Origin: Anoxybacterium sp963668245
GTDB taxonomy: Bacteria > Bacillota > Clostridia > Peptostreptococcales > Anaerovoracaceae
Length of the DNA stretch: 64,000 nt
Assembly: GCA_963668245.2 (NCBI GenBank)
Contig: OY764195.2
Location: 372,001-436,000, forward strand
Reading direction: 5' to 3'
Below the pieces are notes generated by a model. The model did not search any database and had not been told where the DNA came from. It saw only the letters and a program-made list of their open reading frames with translations. A program made the position numbers and the translations under genes. Shown in pieces: positions 45,623-54,910 of this stretch (position 1 is its first letter; each line of letters begins with the position of its first letter).

Positions 45623-46255
45623 TTAGTGAGCATGATTCTGTGTGAATATGCCAAATGGTTTACCGATTGGCAAAAACACCTTCCCAAAGTGTCCGTTCAG
45701 CACAGCTGCTGCTGATCCATAAAATGAGAACAGCGAAATCAAGAATTCGGCATAAGCCGCCAGCTTATGGAAAAATTCAGGTTCAAACCCCAATACGCTA
45801 CATGACAAGCCTACGAATAAAAGATCAATTAAGAAAAAGATAATAAATAGAACTTTACTAGTTTCCATTGCTCCAATCGTCATGTAAATTGAGAATATTA
45901 AATACCCTACAAATGCAACTCCAAGTTGTTTGACATCTGCATTCTGAGCCATCGTTTCTCCCAATACTCCATTCTGTATCAGCCAAGAAAATCCAACACC
46001 AAACCAGAAAAATGCATAGCCTCCAAAAGCAGTTGCACCAAATACATTGTTTAGCTTTGTGTCACCGATGCAGGCATAGAGCTGTGCAAACGCTCCCAAA
46101 AAAATTGCCCACGGAATAATCATAGCAGTTCCCTCGGTCCATCCCATTTTTTGAGAAGACGCAACGAGCGTTACCATGGCTAATCCAAAAAGTCCAATGG
46201 CAGACGGATTACATACCACAATTTCTGCCTTTACGAGTGTCTTTGTCATAGACAT
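45623..46255 (-). CDS. satP: acetate/succinate uptake transporter (GPR1/FUN34/YaaH)
   Basis: Six hydrophobic segments and the family N-terminal motif NPSAIGLFGLAM (consensus NPAPLGL), plus FGGYAFFWFGVGF. SatP-type channels carry acetate and related short acids. 210 residues, normal length. Monocistronic, AAGGAG nine bases before the start. Confidence 0.92.
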   Translation of the reverse strand: MSMTKTLVKAEIVVCNPSAIGLFGLAMVTLVASSQKMGWTEGTAMIIPWAIFLGAFAQLYACIGDTKLNNVFGATAFGGYAFFWFGVGFSWLIQNGVLGETMAQNADVKQLGVAFVGYLIFSIYMTIGAMETSKVLFIIFFLIDLLFVGLSCSVLGFEPEFFHKLAAYAEFLISLFSFYGSAAAVLNGHFGKVFLPIGKPFGIFTQNHAH

Positions 46256-46407
46256 TCAGAAGTTCTCCTTTCATTCATCCAAAATATGTGTATTGTATAC
46301 CAAGAATCAGGCACACATCATCTAATATATAATGTCTGAAAGAAGAATGCAAGCATTGATAAAAGAAAAACAAACCCACCTGTTTTGTTCATCCAAACGA
46401 TACTTCC

Positions 46408-47205
46408 TTATCCGTTTGAAGCTCTTTGTATGTGAATCGTTGGATACTCTCCACGATACTCATAACCCAAAGATAATGCCATTTTTTTTGAAGCTAAATT
46501 TGCTGCATCCCAGCACGGTCTCAAGTTTCTTTTTTTGCACTCCATAAGTAATGCTGCCGCACAAGCGATTGCAAGTCCCTTTCCTCTTTCTCCCTCTACT
46601 GTAGCAACTTGCACCTCTATCCCACCATCATAAACAGTCATCGTTGATGCTCCCGATACCAAGTCGCCTCTTTTTAATACTGCAAATCCAAAACCTCTAT
46701 TTAGATATTCTTCCGCCGATTGAAATGTTTCACAAAACTCTTTTGACCAATCCGACATCATCGCTTTATGATAGATTTCCTTCGAAAATGGTATCAAATC
46801 ATAACCTTTTGGAACAGAATCCATGTATTTCTCAAGTATTTTTTCGTCAAAACAGTAGTCCTTTTGTACAATTCCAAAACGTGGGACAAGGGTAGGATGA
46901 TTCTCTTTTACAGATAAAAGCACTTGCTCCCATAACGGTTCTTCCTCAGGAAATATACAAACCGAACATTCACTTGGGTTGACGCTAAATAGTTGCTTAA
47001 TTAATTCTAACGCATCTTCCGAATTGGGATTCCCTCCAAAAAAACTGTATTCTCCGCTTATGATAAGCGCCGCGCTCGGATTTTGGAGATGATTGACGTA
47101 TCCATCACCCATATATCCTTGTAAATATGAAAGAACCATAGAATCTTCAATTCCACGAAACAAAGGCTCAATTTGAGACCTTTCGTGTTTTTCTAATCGA
47201 ATCAT
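46408..47205 (-). CDS. GNAT family N-acetyltransferase
   Basis: About 265 residues of the two-part GNAT_acetyltran type: a divergent N-terminal half and a C-terminal GNAT fold with the CoA loop region VEGERGKGLAIACAAALLMECKKRNLRPCWDAANLASKKMALSLGYEYRGEY. Substrate unknown. AGGGGGA before the start. Confidence 0.82.
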   Translation of the reverse strand: MIRLEKHERSQIEPLFRGIEDSMVLSYLQGYMGDGYVNHLQNPSAALIISGEYSFFGGNPNSEDALELIKQLFSVNPSECSVCIFPEEEPLWEQVLLSVKENHPTLVPRFGIVQKDYCFDEKILEKYMDSVPKGYDLIPFSKEIYHKAMMSDWSKEFCETFQSAEEYLNRGFGFAVLKRGDLVSGASTMTVYDGGIEVQVATVEGERGKGLAIACAAALLMECKKRNLRPCWDAANLASKKMALSLGYEYRGEYPTIHIQRASNG

Positions 47206-47410
47206 AAGTTTATCCCCCTAACACGATACAAGTAAAGCAAGCCAATGGTCATTTTGCTCTTTTTATAAAATAACCATACCAAAAAATATCAAAGTTCTCA
47301 ACCCTTTTCATTATTAATGACTTTCTTGTTACAAAACAAATAACGTGTTATACTATCCTCGATTAGTATAAGTGAATTTTTTCAAAAAATTGCCAGAAAG
47401 AGGAACCATC

Positions 47411-48187
47411 ATGGAAGAAAACAATTATCCATCCGTTGTGTTTAAACTGAATGGCGTTCAATATGCCATTGATAGCCGTCATGTAACTACAATTATTCAG
47501 AAGCCACGTTGTGAAGCACTTCCTGGCGCTCCCGATTATATCAAGGGAATCTTTAAATACCGAGATACCGTGCTGTCCATGCTTGACTTAAGAAGCTTTC
47601 TAGGAATGGAAACAGTCCAAAAAGAAAAAGATGATTTTAGAACAATGATTCAAGCGAGAAAACAAGATCACATCAATTGGGTCAATGCTCTCGATCATTC
47701 TATTCAAACAGATGCGCCCTTCACTCTAGCAAAGAATCCACACGACTGTGCATTTGGACATTGGTACTATAACTTCAAATCAGAAAGTCAACACGTGAGT
47801 TATGTTCTGAATAAGATAGAAGACCCCCATGCAATGCTTCATAATCTTGCAAACGAAGCGCTAGAATGCAAAACATGTGAGGCAGTGGATCAAATTCACA
47901 ATAAATATATGCCTAAAGTACTTTCCTTGTTAGATGATATTGAAAAAGAAGTCACAGAAGATTTCTATCAAGAAATGGTAATTATTTTATCTCACGAAAG
48001 TAATCTTGGTTTGGTTGTAGATGAAATCTTATCAGTTTCAGATTTAGAACCAGCTCAAGGACTACAATCTTCCTATGCTGGAGGAAGTAAGTGCGTAAGC
48101 GGTGCTATCCAAGAAAAAAAATCTGGTCAATTAATCCTTGCACTAGATATCAACGAATTAATACAAATTCATAATAGTAATTATTAG
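47411..48187 (+). CDS. CheW-like protein with inserted CZB zinc domain
   Basis: 258 residues. The first ~70 residues are the front half of a CheW fold (VVFKLNGVQYAIDSRHVTTIIQ ... IKGIFKYRDTVLSMLDLRSFLG), the last ~70 its back half (MVIILSHESNLGLVVDEILSVSDLE ... GAIQEKKSGQLILALDINELI). Between them, about 80-180, lies a chemoreceptor zinc-binding domain with the Zn ligands His87 (QDHINW), Cys113 (CAFGHWYY), His117 and His144. CZB domains sense zinc and redox state such as hypochlorite. The protein probably tunes chemotaxis-type signalling; no other che gene is in the window. ATG 47411 follows AGAGGAACC. Confidence 0.85.
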   Translation: MEENNYPSVVFKLNGVQYAIDSRHVTTIIQKPRCEALPGAPDYIKGIFKYRDTVLSMLDLRSFLGMETVQKEKDDFRTMIQARKQDHINWVNALDHSIQTDAPFTLAKNPHDCAFGHWYYNFKSESQHVSYVLNKIEDPHAMLHNLANEALECKTCEAVDQIHNKYMPKVLSLLDDIEKEVTEDFYQEMVIILSHESNLGLVVDEILSVSDLEPAQGLQSSYAGGSKCVSGAIQEKKSGQLILALDINELIQIHNSNY

Positions 48188-48204
48188 TTTCCGGTTGCAA
48201 AATT

Positions 48205-48290
48205 AAAACCACGGGATATTCATCAAACTTCGATAAGCTGAACTCAAATCAGCTCAAATAGGAGTGTATTTGTCCCGTGGTTTTTTCAAA
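48205..48290. terminator. long-armed terminator between CheW-CZB and HD-GYP genes
   Basis: A 12-bp stem (48205-48216 with 48273-48284) encloses a 56-base loop with its own small hairpin; the T run follows on the plus strand. The minus-strand HD-GYP gene ends within two bases of it. Confidence 0.75.
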
Positions 48291-49293
48291 GGCTGCCAGT
48301 CAAGGCCAATTCAACGAAGATTTCAACCCATTCTGGATCAAACTGCCTTCCTGCCTGTGACTGAATTTCATCCAGGCTCTCCGCAAAAGAAAGTGCTTTC
48401 CGATACGGCCGATTGGAGCGCATTGCATCATATGTGTCTGCGATAAAAATAATTCGGGAAAGGATTGGAATTTGATTTCCCTCAAGGCCGTCGGGATAAC
48501 CACTGCCATCAAACCTTTCATGGTGATGACGTACCGCTCTAGAAAGATCAGATACCGATCCAATGGGTTCTAATATTTTGAATCCAATGTCCGCATGTTG
48601 TTTTACAAGGTCATATTCCAAAGCTGTCAAAGTGCCCTCTTTGTTTAATACTAAATCCGGAATGCATAATTTTCCAAGATCATGAAGAAGTGCGGCTTCT
48701 TTCAATGTGATATAGTTTGCATCCATGCCATATTTTTTCTCATAAAGCTTTAATGCAACCTCGCAAACATGATTGGAATGTTGACACAGAAAGGGATCCT
48801 TTGCTTCAACAATACTGCTGATGGATTGGAGCATGTTCATCAAAAGACTGTGATACTGCACGGTCAGGTTATTGATGGTTTCCATTTGTATTCTAGCCGT
48901 ATGTGCCTTCTCGTTTTCTAATTTTCTTTGCTCAGTGATGTCGTTTGTCAACACTGCCATACCTACATATTGTTGTTCTTCATTCCATATACTTGTATAT
49001 GTATTTAAATAAACTCTTCCTTGTTTTTGATCTTCTACCATCCGCGTAAATGAATTTGCTTCACTGGCCTTTAGCCGTTCCATCGCTCGAATTACCTTTT
49101 CTTGTGTACTTTTACCATGGCAGTTTATGATATTATGACCATTTATTTTTTCTCTTTTCACATTTCGAATGCGTTCTGCGGTTTGATTTACATATTGAAT
49201 ACTCCCTTGCTCGTCCGTTACGATTACTCCTAGCGGCATTTTTTCTAATAAAAGTGCAAGAACTTTATTGAAATCAAATTCGTGGTTATCCAT
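48286..49293 (-). CDS. PAS-HD-GYP phosphodiesterase
   Basis: An N-terminal PAS domain (about 12-125; MPLGVIVTDEQGSIQYVNQTAERI) and a C-terminal HD-GYP domain with HDLGKL, HHERFDGSGYPDGLEG and DTYDAM, all residues kept. Predicted cytoplasmic c-di-GMP phosphodiesterase controlled through its PAS domain. GGGGTGA before the start. It converges with the CheW-CZB gene. Confidence 0.9.
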   Translation of the reverse strand: MDNHEFDFNKVLALLLEKMPLGVIVTDEQGSIQYVNQTAERIRNVKREKINGHNIINCHGKSTQEKVIRAMERLKASEANSFTRMVEDQKQGRVYLNTYTSIWNEEQQYVGMAVLTNDITEQRKLENEKAHTARIQMETINNLTVQYHSLLMNMLQSISSIVEAKDPFLCQHSNHVCEVALKLYEKKYGMDANYITLKEAALLHDLGKLCIPDLVLNKEGTLTALEYDLVKQHADIGFKILEPIGSVSDLSRAVRHHHERFDGSGYPDGLEGNQIPILSRIIFIADTYDAMRSNRPYRKALSFAESLDEIQSQAGRQFDPEWVEIFVELALTGSL

Positions 49294-49648
49294 TTTTTCA
49301 CCCCGTATTCAAATAATAGGAACGGTCTCTACGACAAGGTATTTATACCAGTTATCCGTCCAAATTAACAATATATTTTATAGTAATTCCTTCCTTTATC
49401 TGGGTGCTTATCCATAGCCCCAGAGATAACTTCAAATCTTCCTGTTGCTTTCCTAGATAAATTTTAGTATTATAACTTTGTAGGAAGGTAGCATAGTAGG
49501 GAAATTTCATAAAATCCTCTTTTTCATGTGTTCATTCAATGGACAGAGGATAGATATGTGTATATTTACATACTTTTTTTGTGGTACCTTTCATTGGTAC
49601 TTTTTTTTATGCTATTTTTTAACCAAGTAATTTGAAAGGAGAGTCAAC
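49294..49648. other. intergenic stretch before the symporter pair
   Basis: AT-rich, no gene seen. Two GGTAC cores lie 13 bases apart near 49584-49600 between T runs, possibly a protein-binding site. It must hold the divergent promoters of the HD-GYP and symporter transcripts. Confidence 0.35.
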
Positions 49649-49828
49649 ATGTTTGGACTAGGTGATATCTGGGTTTTTTTTGCATTCATTTTAAGTTTGC
49701 TCAGTGTTTTAGCCTGTGTCGTCTATGGAGCCATAAACTGGAATAGAGGCACTGAATTAGAAATCCAGCAAATCGACGAGGAAATCCATTGGCAACTTGC
49801 TGAAAACAAGATTGAAGAAGAATTTTAA
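49649..49828 (+). CDS. symporter small accessory protein
   Basis: A 59-residue frame: MFGLGDIWVFFAFILSLL begins a single membrane helix (to about residue 28), then VYGAINWNRG and a charged, helical tail rich in Glu. GAAAGGAG is eight bases upstream. It lies 35 bases before a sodium/solute symporter gene, the place where small accessory proteins of this kind are found in anaerobic bacteria. It may assist assembly or activity of the symporter. Confidence 0.85.
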   Translation: MFGLGDIWVFFAFILSLLSVLACVVYGAINWNRGTELEIQQIDEEIHWQLAENKIEEEF

Positions 49829-49863
49829 ACATAGAAATCAATCATTTAAAGGAGAATTATCAT

Positions 49864-51486
49864 ATGCTTTATATTATAGTGACTGTACTAATCTATCTAT
49901 TTGTTACAGCCTATCTTGGTTATCTCGGTTTTCGGCAAACTAAAACTGCCAACGACTATCTTGTAGCTGGTCGTCAAATCCATCCTCTTGTTATGGCACT
50001 TTCGTATGGCGCTACCTTCATTAGCACCTCAGCGATTGTGGGATTTGGTGGTGCTGCTGGTTCTCTTGGGATGGGATTACTTTGGCTTACCTTTTTGAAT
50101 ATTTTTGTAGGTATTTTTATTGCATTTATTGTCTTTGGAAAAAGAACACGAAAAATGGGGCACAATCTAGATGCTCATACATTTCCAGAACTTTTGGGAA
50201 CAAGATTCCAAAGCAAATTCATTCAGGGCTTTTCTGCTTTCGTTATTTTCCTATTTATGCCTGTTTACGCAGCTGCCGTTGTCAAAGGTGGCGCTGATTT
50301 TATTCAGTCCTTTTTCAATATCCCCTTCGAAGTGTCGCTACTTTTCTTTGTCGCAATCGTGTCCATATATGTATGGATGGGTGGAATGAAAGGGGTTATG
50401 TACACGGATGCTTTTCAAGGCGCAATCATGTTTGTCGGTATGATTTTTTTATTAATTTTTGTCTATAGTATGTTAGGAGGAGTTACTGTTGCTCACGAAA
50501 AGCTGACTGCTTTGATGACAGAACCTGCAGTACAAGAACAAACAGCTGGCCTTGTAAAAGGTGGTTTTACCGGATGGACATCCATGCCATCCGCTGGTTC
50601 ACCAATATGGTGGAGTCTCGTTTCAACCATCGTCATGGGCGTTGGCATCGGGGTTCTTGCGCAGCCACAGCTTGTGGTTCGATTTATGACAGTAAAAAGT
50701 AACCGAGAGTTAAACCGTGCCGTTGTATCTGGCGGTATTTTCATTTTCACCATGACAGGCGTAGCCTTTATCGTAGGCGCTCTATCCAACGTGGCTTTTT
50801 TTGGTGATTCTGGTATGATTGCTGCCGCTGCCGCTGGAGGAACAGATAAAATTATCCCTCAGTTTATCAAAACTTATCTACCAGACTGGTATGGCGCAAT
50901 CTTCATGGTGACCTTGCTCGCTGCCGCCATGTCTACATTGAGTTCACAGTTTCATACAATCGGATCAGCAGCAGGAAGAGACCTATATGAGAAAACCTTT
51001 GGAAAATCAAATAACTCTATTTTAGTCATTCGAATTGCAATTTTTGTAGGCATACTTCTCACCACACTGCTTGCTTGGCTTTCTAAATATCTCGACTCTA
51101 GTATGGCAATCATTGCAACTGGAACAGCTCTTTTCTTTGGATTATGCGCTGCAACTTTCTTACCGGCATATATCAGCGCATTATATTTTAAAAACATCTC
51201 TGTCATTGCGGTGAAATCAGGAATGCTGTCTGGTTTTTCCACCGCACTCTTTTGGATCTTTTTTGTTCACGAAAAAGAATCGGCAAGTTTGCAAATTTGT
51301 ATGCGTCTGATTGGCAAAACCAGCTTATTCAAAGATACTGGCCTTGCTCAATTATCGATGGTGGATCCAATATTTATTGCATTGCCGGTCTCCGTTCTAG
51401 TTACTATTTTGGTAGCCCAATTTACGAAAAATTCTCTTGGGCAAAAGCACTTGGATCAGTGCTTCAATGGGATACACATACAGTAG
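49864..51486 (+). CDS. sodium:solute symporter (SSS family)
   Basis: 540 residues with about 13 hydrophobic segments and the SSS signatures (YLGYLGFRQTKTANDYLVAGR; SYGATFISTSAIVGFGGAAGSLGMG; GGMKGVMYTDAFQG; LLAAAMSTLSSQFHTIGSAAGRDLYEK), close to the PanF/monocarboxylate branch. Moves a solute with Na+; the substrate is not fixed by sequence, a mono-carboxylate or pantothenate-like compound is likely. Follows its small accessory gene; ends in a terminator. Confidence 0.92.
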   Translation: MLYIIVTVLIYLFVTAYLGYLGFRQTKTANDYLVAGRQIHPLVMALSYGATFISTSAIVGFGGAAGSLGMGLLWLTFLNIFVGIFIAFIVFGKRTRKMGHNLDAHTFPELLGTRFQSKFIQGFSAFVIFLFMPVYAAAVVKGGADFIQSFFNIPFEVSLLFFVAIVSIYVWMGGMKGVMYTDAFQGAIMFVGMIFLLIFVYSMLGGVTVAHEKLTALMTEPAVQEQTAGLVKGGFTGWTSMPSAGSPIWWSLVSTIVMGVGIGVLAQPQLVVRFMTVKSNRELNRAVVSGGIFIFTMTGVAFIVGALSNVAFFGDSGMIAAAAAGGTDKIIPQFIKTYLPDWYGAIFMVTLLAAAMSTLSSQFHTIGSAAGRDLYEKTFGKSNNSILVIRIAIFVGILLTTLLAWLSKYLDSSMAIIATGTALFFGLCAATFLPAYISALYFKNISVIAVKSGMLSGFSTALFWIFFVHEKESASLQICMRLIGKTSLFKDTGLAQLSMVDPIFIALPVSVLVTILVAQFTKNSLGQKHLDQCFNGIHIQ

Positions 51487-51570
51487 GCAAATGGCATTCC
51501 ATTGATAAGAAACAGCGAACAAAAATACCACATCATATCGCACACGCCAAATTTTAGATACACCACCACA

Positions 51571-51622
51571 AAAACACTCCCGATGGATGAATCCAATCGG
51601 GAGTGTTTTCTCTCTTTTTTAA
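51571..51622 (+). terminator. terminator of the symporter operon
   Basis: Perfect 14-bp stem (51571-51584 with 51596-51609) followed by a T-rich run. Confidence 0.9.
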
Positions 51623-51752
51623 ATCTAAATCCTAGAAATCATTTTCTTTGAGCAAGGGAAAGATTGTAGCGCAGTTCATAGCATCCAATTCCTACTTCTG
51701 CTACTTTCTTGATATCTAACGCCTGAACGCATTCCATCCTTCAGTCTCATTC

Positions 51753-52040
51753 TTATCTGGACGCAAAGATCAGTCCTGCTACTACAAATACAAATATCGA
51801 TACAGCCAGCGAAAACAGCGCTAACTTTCTATTTTTTCTCCATTGTAGGATACACTGACAAAGCATTACAACCCCTAATAGTGGCTGAGCATAATCCATT
51901 CCATTCGCCATTTTTCCAGTTACTTGAAGCACCCCAAATATCATTACGAATGCCGAACATACTAAACTAATTGCAAGAACAATTTTTTCATAGCCTCTAC
52001 GGCTAGAGCTTTTTTGATTTTCCGTAGCATTTCTTCTCAT
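51753..52040 (-). CDS. small membrane protein (DUF3953-like)
   Basis: 95 residues, basic N-terminus and three hydrophobic segments (IVLAISLVCSAFVMIFGVLQV; AQPLLGVVMLCQCILQW; ALFSLAVSIFVFVVAGLIF). Pattern resembles DUF3953 proteins, role unknown. AAAGGAG before the start; 11 bases after the aldehyde dehydrogenase gene, so co-transcribed with it. Confidence 0.7.
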   Translation of the reverse strand: MRRNATENQKSSSRRGYEKIVLAISLVCSAFVMIFGVLQVTGKMANGMDYAQPLLGVVMLCQCILQWRKNRKLALFSLAVSIFVFVVAGLIFASR

Positions 52041-52051
52041 GGCGACTCCTT

Positions 52052-53425
52052 TTATTCTAGTATTTTTTTTATAAAATCAAGTTTCTTCTCCGTATATGGT
52101 GGATATCGGAATGGCAAGTCTATTTTCGTTGTATTTTTAGTCACCGCCTTTTGATGGGAAAATGTCTCAAAGCTATACTTGCCATGATATCTACCCATTC
52201 CGCTGTTTCCTACTCCACCAAATGGCAAATGGTGGTTAGCAACATGGGTCAAAACATCATTGATACATCCACCACCATAGGAGACTCCTTGATTCACTTG
52301 ATCTGTATAGGTTCCATCTTCTGTAAAAATATAACAGGCAAGTGGTTTTGCTCTATCCTTCACTTGATTAATTGCCTCACCTAGATCATCATATCCTATC
52401 ACGGGCAAAATTGGTCCAAAAATTTCCTTTTCCATGATCTCATGTTCAAAATCCGACTCAGGAAAAATAGCAGGCGCGATTTTCCTTGTGGCAGCGTCGC
52501 TTTCACCACCAATAACAAAGTTTCCATTTTGAATCAGTCTTGTCAATCGATTAAAGTGGTGTTGATTGATGATCACTGGATACCAATCTTGGTTTTGGTA
52601 TGCCTCTTCATATTGGTTAATTTCTTGGACTAGGTGCGTTAGAAATTTTTCTTTCACTTGATTGTCCACCAAAATATAATCAATGGCAATGCAAGTCTGT
52701 CCACTATTTAGAAACTTACCCCAAGCGATTCTTCTGGCTGCAAGCTTGAGATTGGCTGTTTTATCTACAAAGCATGGACTTTTACCCCCTAGTTCCAGCG
52801 AAACTGGAGTCAAGTTTTCACTGGCAGCCTTCATCACAGTCTTTCCAACAGAAGGACTTCCTGTGAAAAATATATAATCATATTTTTGTTCCAAAACCAA
52901 ATTATAGTCAATATCAGGCTCAACGCAATAAATCTCTTCTTGTCCAAAATTCTCATTGATTAACTGACAAATCAGTCTACTGGTGTGAATGCTACTTTTC
53001 GAACACTTAATGATTGCTGTATTTCCCGCCGCAATGGCTCCCACAAGAGGAATCATAGATAGCTGAAACGGATAATTCCATGGTGCCAAAATCAAAACAA
53101 CTCCGTAAGGTTCCTTGTAAATATAATTCTTTGAAGGAAATGTGGCGAATACCCCTTTCGCTCGCTGTGGCTTTGCCCATCTCGATATTTTTTTTAATGC
53201 GTACTCAATTTCAGTATAGACCATACTGACTTCTGTCATATATCCTTCTGTTTTTGACTTGCCAAGGTCCTGATACAGCGCTCCTAAAATCCGTTCCTCA
53301 TTTTCACGAAACAGTTTAAGCAATTTTCGAAGTGTTAATTTACGATAAACGATATTTTTTGTTCCATTGGTATGAAAGAAAGTTCGTTGTTTATCAATAA
53401 TACCTTTGATGTCATTGTTCCACAT
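52052..53425 (-). CDS. aldehyde dehydrogenase (class 3/fatty aldehyde type)
   Basis: NAD(P)-dependent ALDH of the ~455-residue class that lacks the long N-terminal tail. Motifs: LAPWNYPFQLSMIPL, catalytic Glu in SLELGGKSPCFVD, nucleophile Cys in NSGQTCIAIDYILV, EIFGPILPVIGY and the end ...GGVGNSGMGRYHGKYSFETFSHQKAV. It oxidises medium or long chain or aromatic aldehydes. Its start overlaps the acetolactate decarboxylase gene by 14 bases. Confidence 0.92.
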   Translation of the reverse strand: MWNNDIKGIIDKQRTFFHTNGTKNIVYRKLTLRKLLKLFRENEERILGALYQDLGKSKTEGYMTEVSMVYTEIEYALKKISRWAKPQRAKGVFATFPSKNYIYKEPYGVVLILAPWNYPFQLSMIPLVGAIAAGNTAIIKCSKSSIHTSRLICQLINENFGQEEIYCVEPDIDYNLVLEQKYDYIFFTGSPSVGKTVMKAASENLTPVSLELGGKSPCFVDKTANLKLAARRIAWGKFLNSGQTCIAIDYILVDNQVKEKFLTHLVQEINQYEEAYQNQDWYPVIINQHHFNRLTRLIQNGNFVIGGESDAATRKIAPAIFPESDFEHEIMEKEIFGPILPVIGYDDLGEAINQVKDRAKPLACYIFTEDGTYTDQVNQGVSYGGGCINDVLTHVANHHLPFGGVGNSGMGRYHGKYSFETFSHQKAVTKNTTKIDLPFRYPPYTEKKLDFIKKILE

Positions 53426-54194
53426 CTTGCTTTTCCTCCTCCGTTACCTGTTCAAGATTGAGTTGTAAAAAATGCTCATTTTGTGGAATCAGCATCTGAA
53501 ATTCAGACACCACATCCATAGAGATTTTGGCATTTTCGATAGCACATTCCAAAAGATGCCCGCCCATGGTTCCATCCTCCGATAAAAAATGAAGATGATA
53601 TCCCGCAAGATTTATTCCGCTCATATATTCAGGACACCAGTATCCGATAAGGGTTCCTCTTATCGCTTCAAACTCAAACACCGCTTGGTCCTTTGTAACT
53701 TCCGAAAGCGGAGGATATGGCTCTGTCTGCTCAGCCACGCTTCGTGTCTTCACATAGGAAAAATCCCCTTCCACCTTTATGGCATAAATCTCATTTTGAT
53801 TGGGCGCTATTTTACCAATCACTTCTTGTAGCTGCGCATAACTACTGATACTGCTCACATCTGATTGAATCTGCGATTGAAAAAAAGTAATCATCGCAAA
53901 AGGTGTTGTTTCTGCTCCCTTTGGTTTTATCACTTTCCCACTGGATAAAACTTGATATACGATTCCATCTCGAACAATCATTTCGCCATCCAACCCATCA
54001 AAAGTGCCTATCCCAAAATCTCCATGTTCTAACAACTTTTCTAATGATAATTCTCCATCATACACCCCTTGCATCAGAGCATCTAGCGTGGACACCTGAT
54101 ACAACGCATCCGACGTTGTATCTTCATGGCTACAACCAGACAGCAATATCGTAAAAATAAATAAAACAGCTACAAATTTGAATATCTTTTTCAT
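53412..54194 (-). CDS. budA: acetolactate decarboxylase, lipoprotein form
   Basis: Converts 2-acetolactate to acetoin. The zinc-site segment GYHLHFLSEDGTMGGHLLEC supplies three His, with the Glu in NEIYAIKVEGDF region; RTLIGYW-type and ...TPFAMITFF motifs also match. Unusually the protein starts with a lipoprotein signal (FKFVAVLFIFTILLSGC), so it is predicted on the outer face of the membrane, where a secreted form is known from Brevibacillus. ATG 54194 follows AGGAG; the longer frame from 54257 adds 21 unlikely residues. Overlaps an aldehyde dehydrogenase gene. Confidence 0.88.
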   Translation of the reverse strand: MKKIFKFVAVLFIFTILLSGCSHEDTTSDALYQVSTLDALMQGVYDGELSLEKLLEHGDFGIGTFDGLDGEMIVRDGIVYQVLSSGKVIKPKGAETTPFAMITFFQSQIQSDVSSISSYAQLQEVIGKIAPNQNEIYAIKVEGDFSYVKTRSVAEQTEPYPPLSEVTKDQAVFEFEAIRGTLIGYWCPEYMSGINLAGYHLHFLSEDGTMGGHLLECAIENAKISMDVVSEFQMLIPQNEHFLQLNLEQVTEEEKQDVEQ

Positions 54195-54266
54195 CGGTTT
54201 TCTCCTTTTATGAAACATCCGTCGGCCAAACGAATCTAAACCAAAGAATGCAACCACTGATTAGGA

Positions 54267-54510
54267 TCATCTATCCCCACGAAACCATTCGTTCGTCGCT
54301 TTTTGATGTTCTTGCGGCAGCTTTTCCTTCGCTTGGTCATAAAACCATGTCAACATTTTCTTTTTTAAAAAACTGCCTCATTTGATCTTCCGTTTCAGAA
54401 ACACCCTGATACTCCGCCAAGTCTTTGATTCCAACCGATTTTACTGAAGGAATATCTACCATATGTAACATGTAATGCATTGCGTACTCTAAGCTGATTG
54501 AAAACTGCAA
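54267..54510 (-). pseudogene. truncated Rrf2-family regulator relic
   Basis: From TTG 54510 (AAGGGGGTGA upstream) 57 codons read QFSISLEYAMHYMLHMVDIP then SVGIKDLAEYQGVSET, the first wing-helix of Rrf2 regulators, and stop at 54337. The rest of the ~140-residue family is missing. In another frame from about 54345 to the stop at 54267 a tail (WFYDQAKEKLPQEHQ...) that I do not recognise continues, suggesting a deletion that joined two genes. Confidence 0.6.
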
Positions 54511-54647
54511 ACAATCACCCCCTTTGCTAAAATCTTTTGCTTATATCGTACGTTATTCTTCCATGATAGTCAATTGTAATGGTATATTGAACTTGTAGCA
54601 TCTCAGTCTAATGGATTATATTATCTATTAGAAAAGGAGATTATCAT

Positions 54648-54910
54648 CTGCAGCGTTTTACCGAAAATACCAAGAAGAAAGTTGTGAAGCACCATCTTCA
54701 GGATGCCCGTTCCATCGCAAGCCTATCAACCGAGTACTGGAGATTCGGAAGCTCCGCCAGCAAAACGCTGAATATCAGGCGCAAAGGCTTCAGATTTGTA
54801 ATGAAACATAAAGCATCTATCACGAAACCGGCGGAATTCTAGGACATCAGAGTGTGCGTATGTCTGGTACAACCAAATCCGGCCACATTCCTCCAATGAT
54901 TTCATGACAC
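54648..54910 (+). pseudogene. decayed IS3-family transposase fragments
   Basis: LQRFTENTKKKVVKHHLQDA and ARSIASLSTEY match the start of an IS3 orfA; after a deletion the next frame gives the orfA coiled coil (LEIRKLRQQNAEYQAQRLQI) and then orfB-like SIYHETGGILGHQSVRMS. At least two frameshifts and large losses make it non-functional. No terminal repeats were found. Confidence 0.7.
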
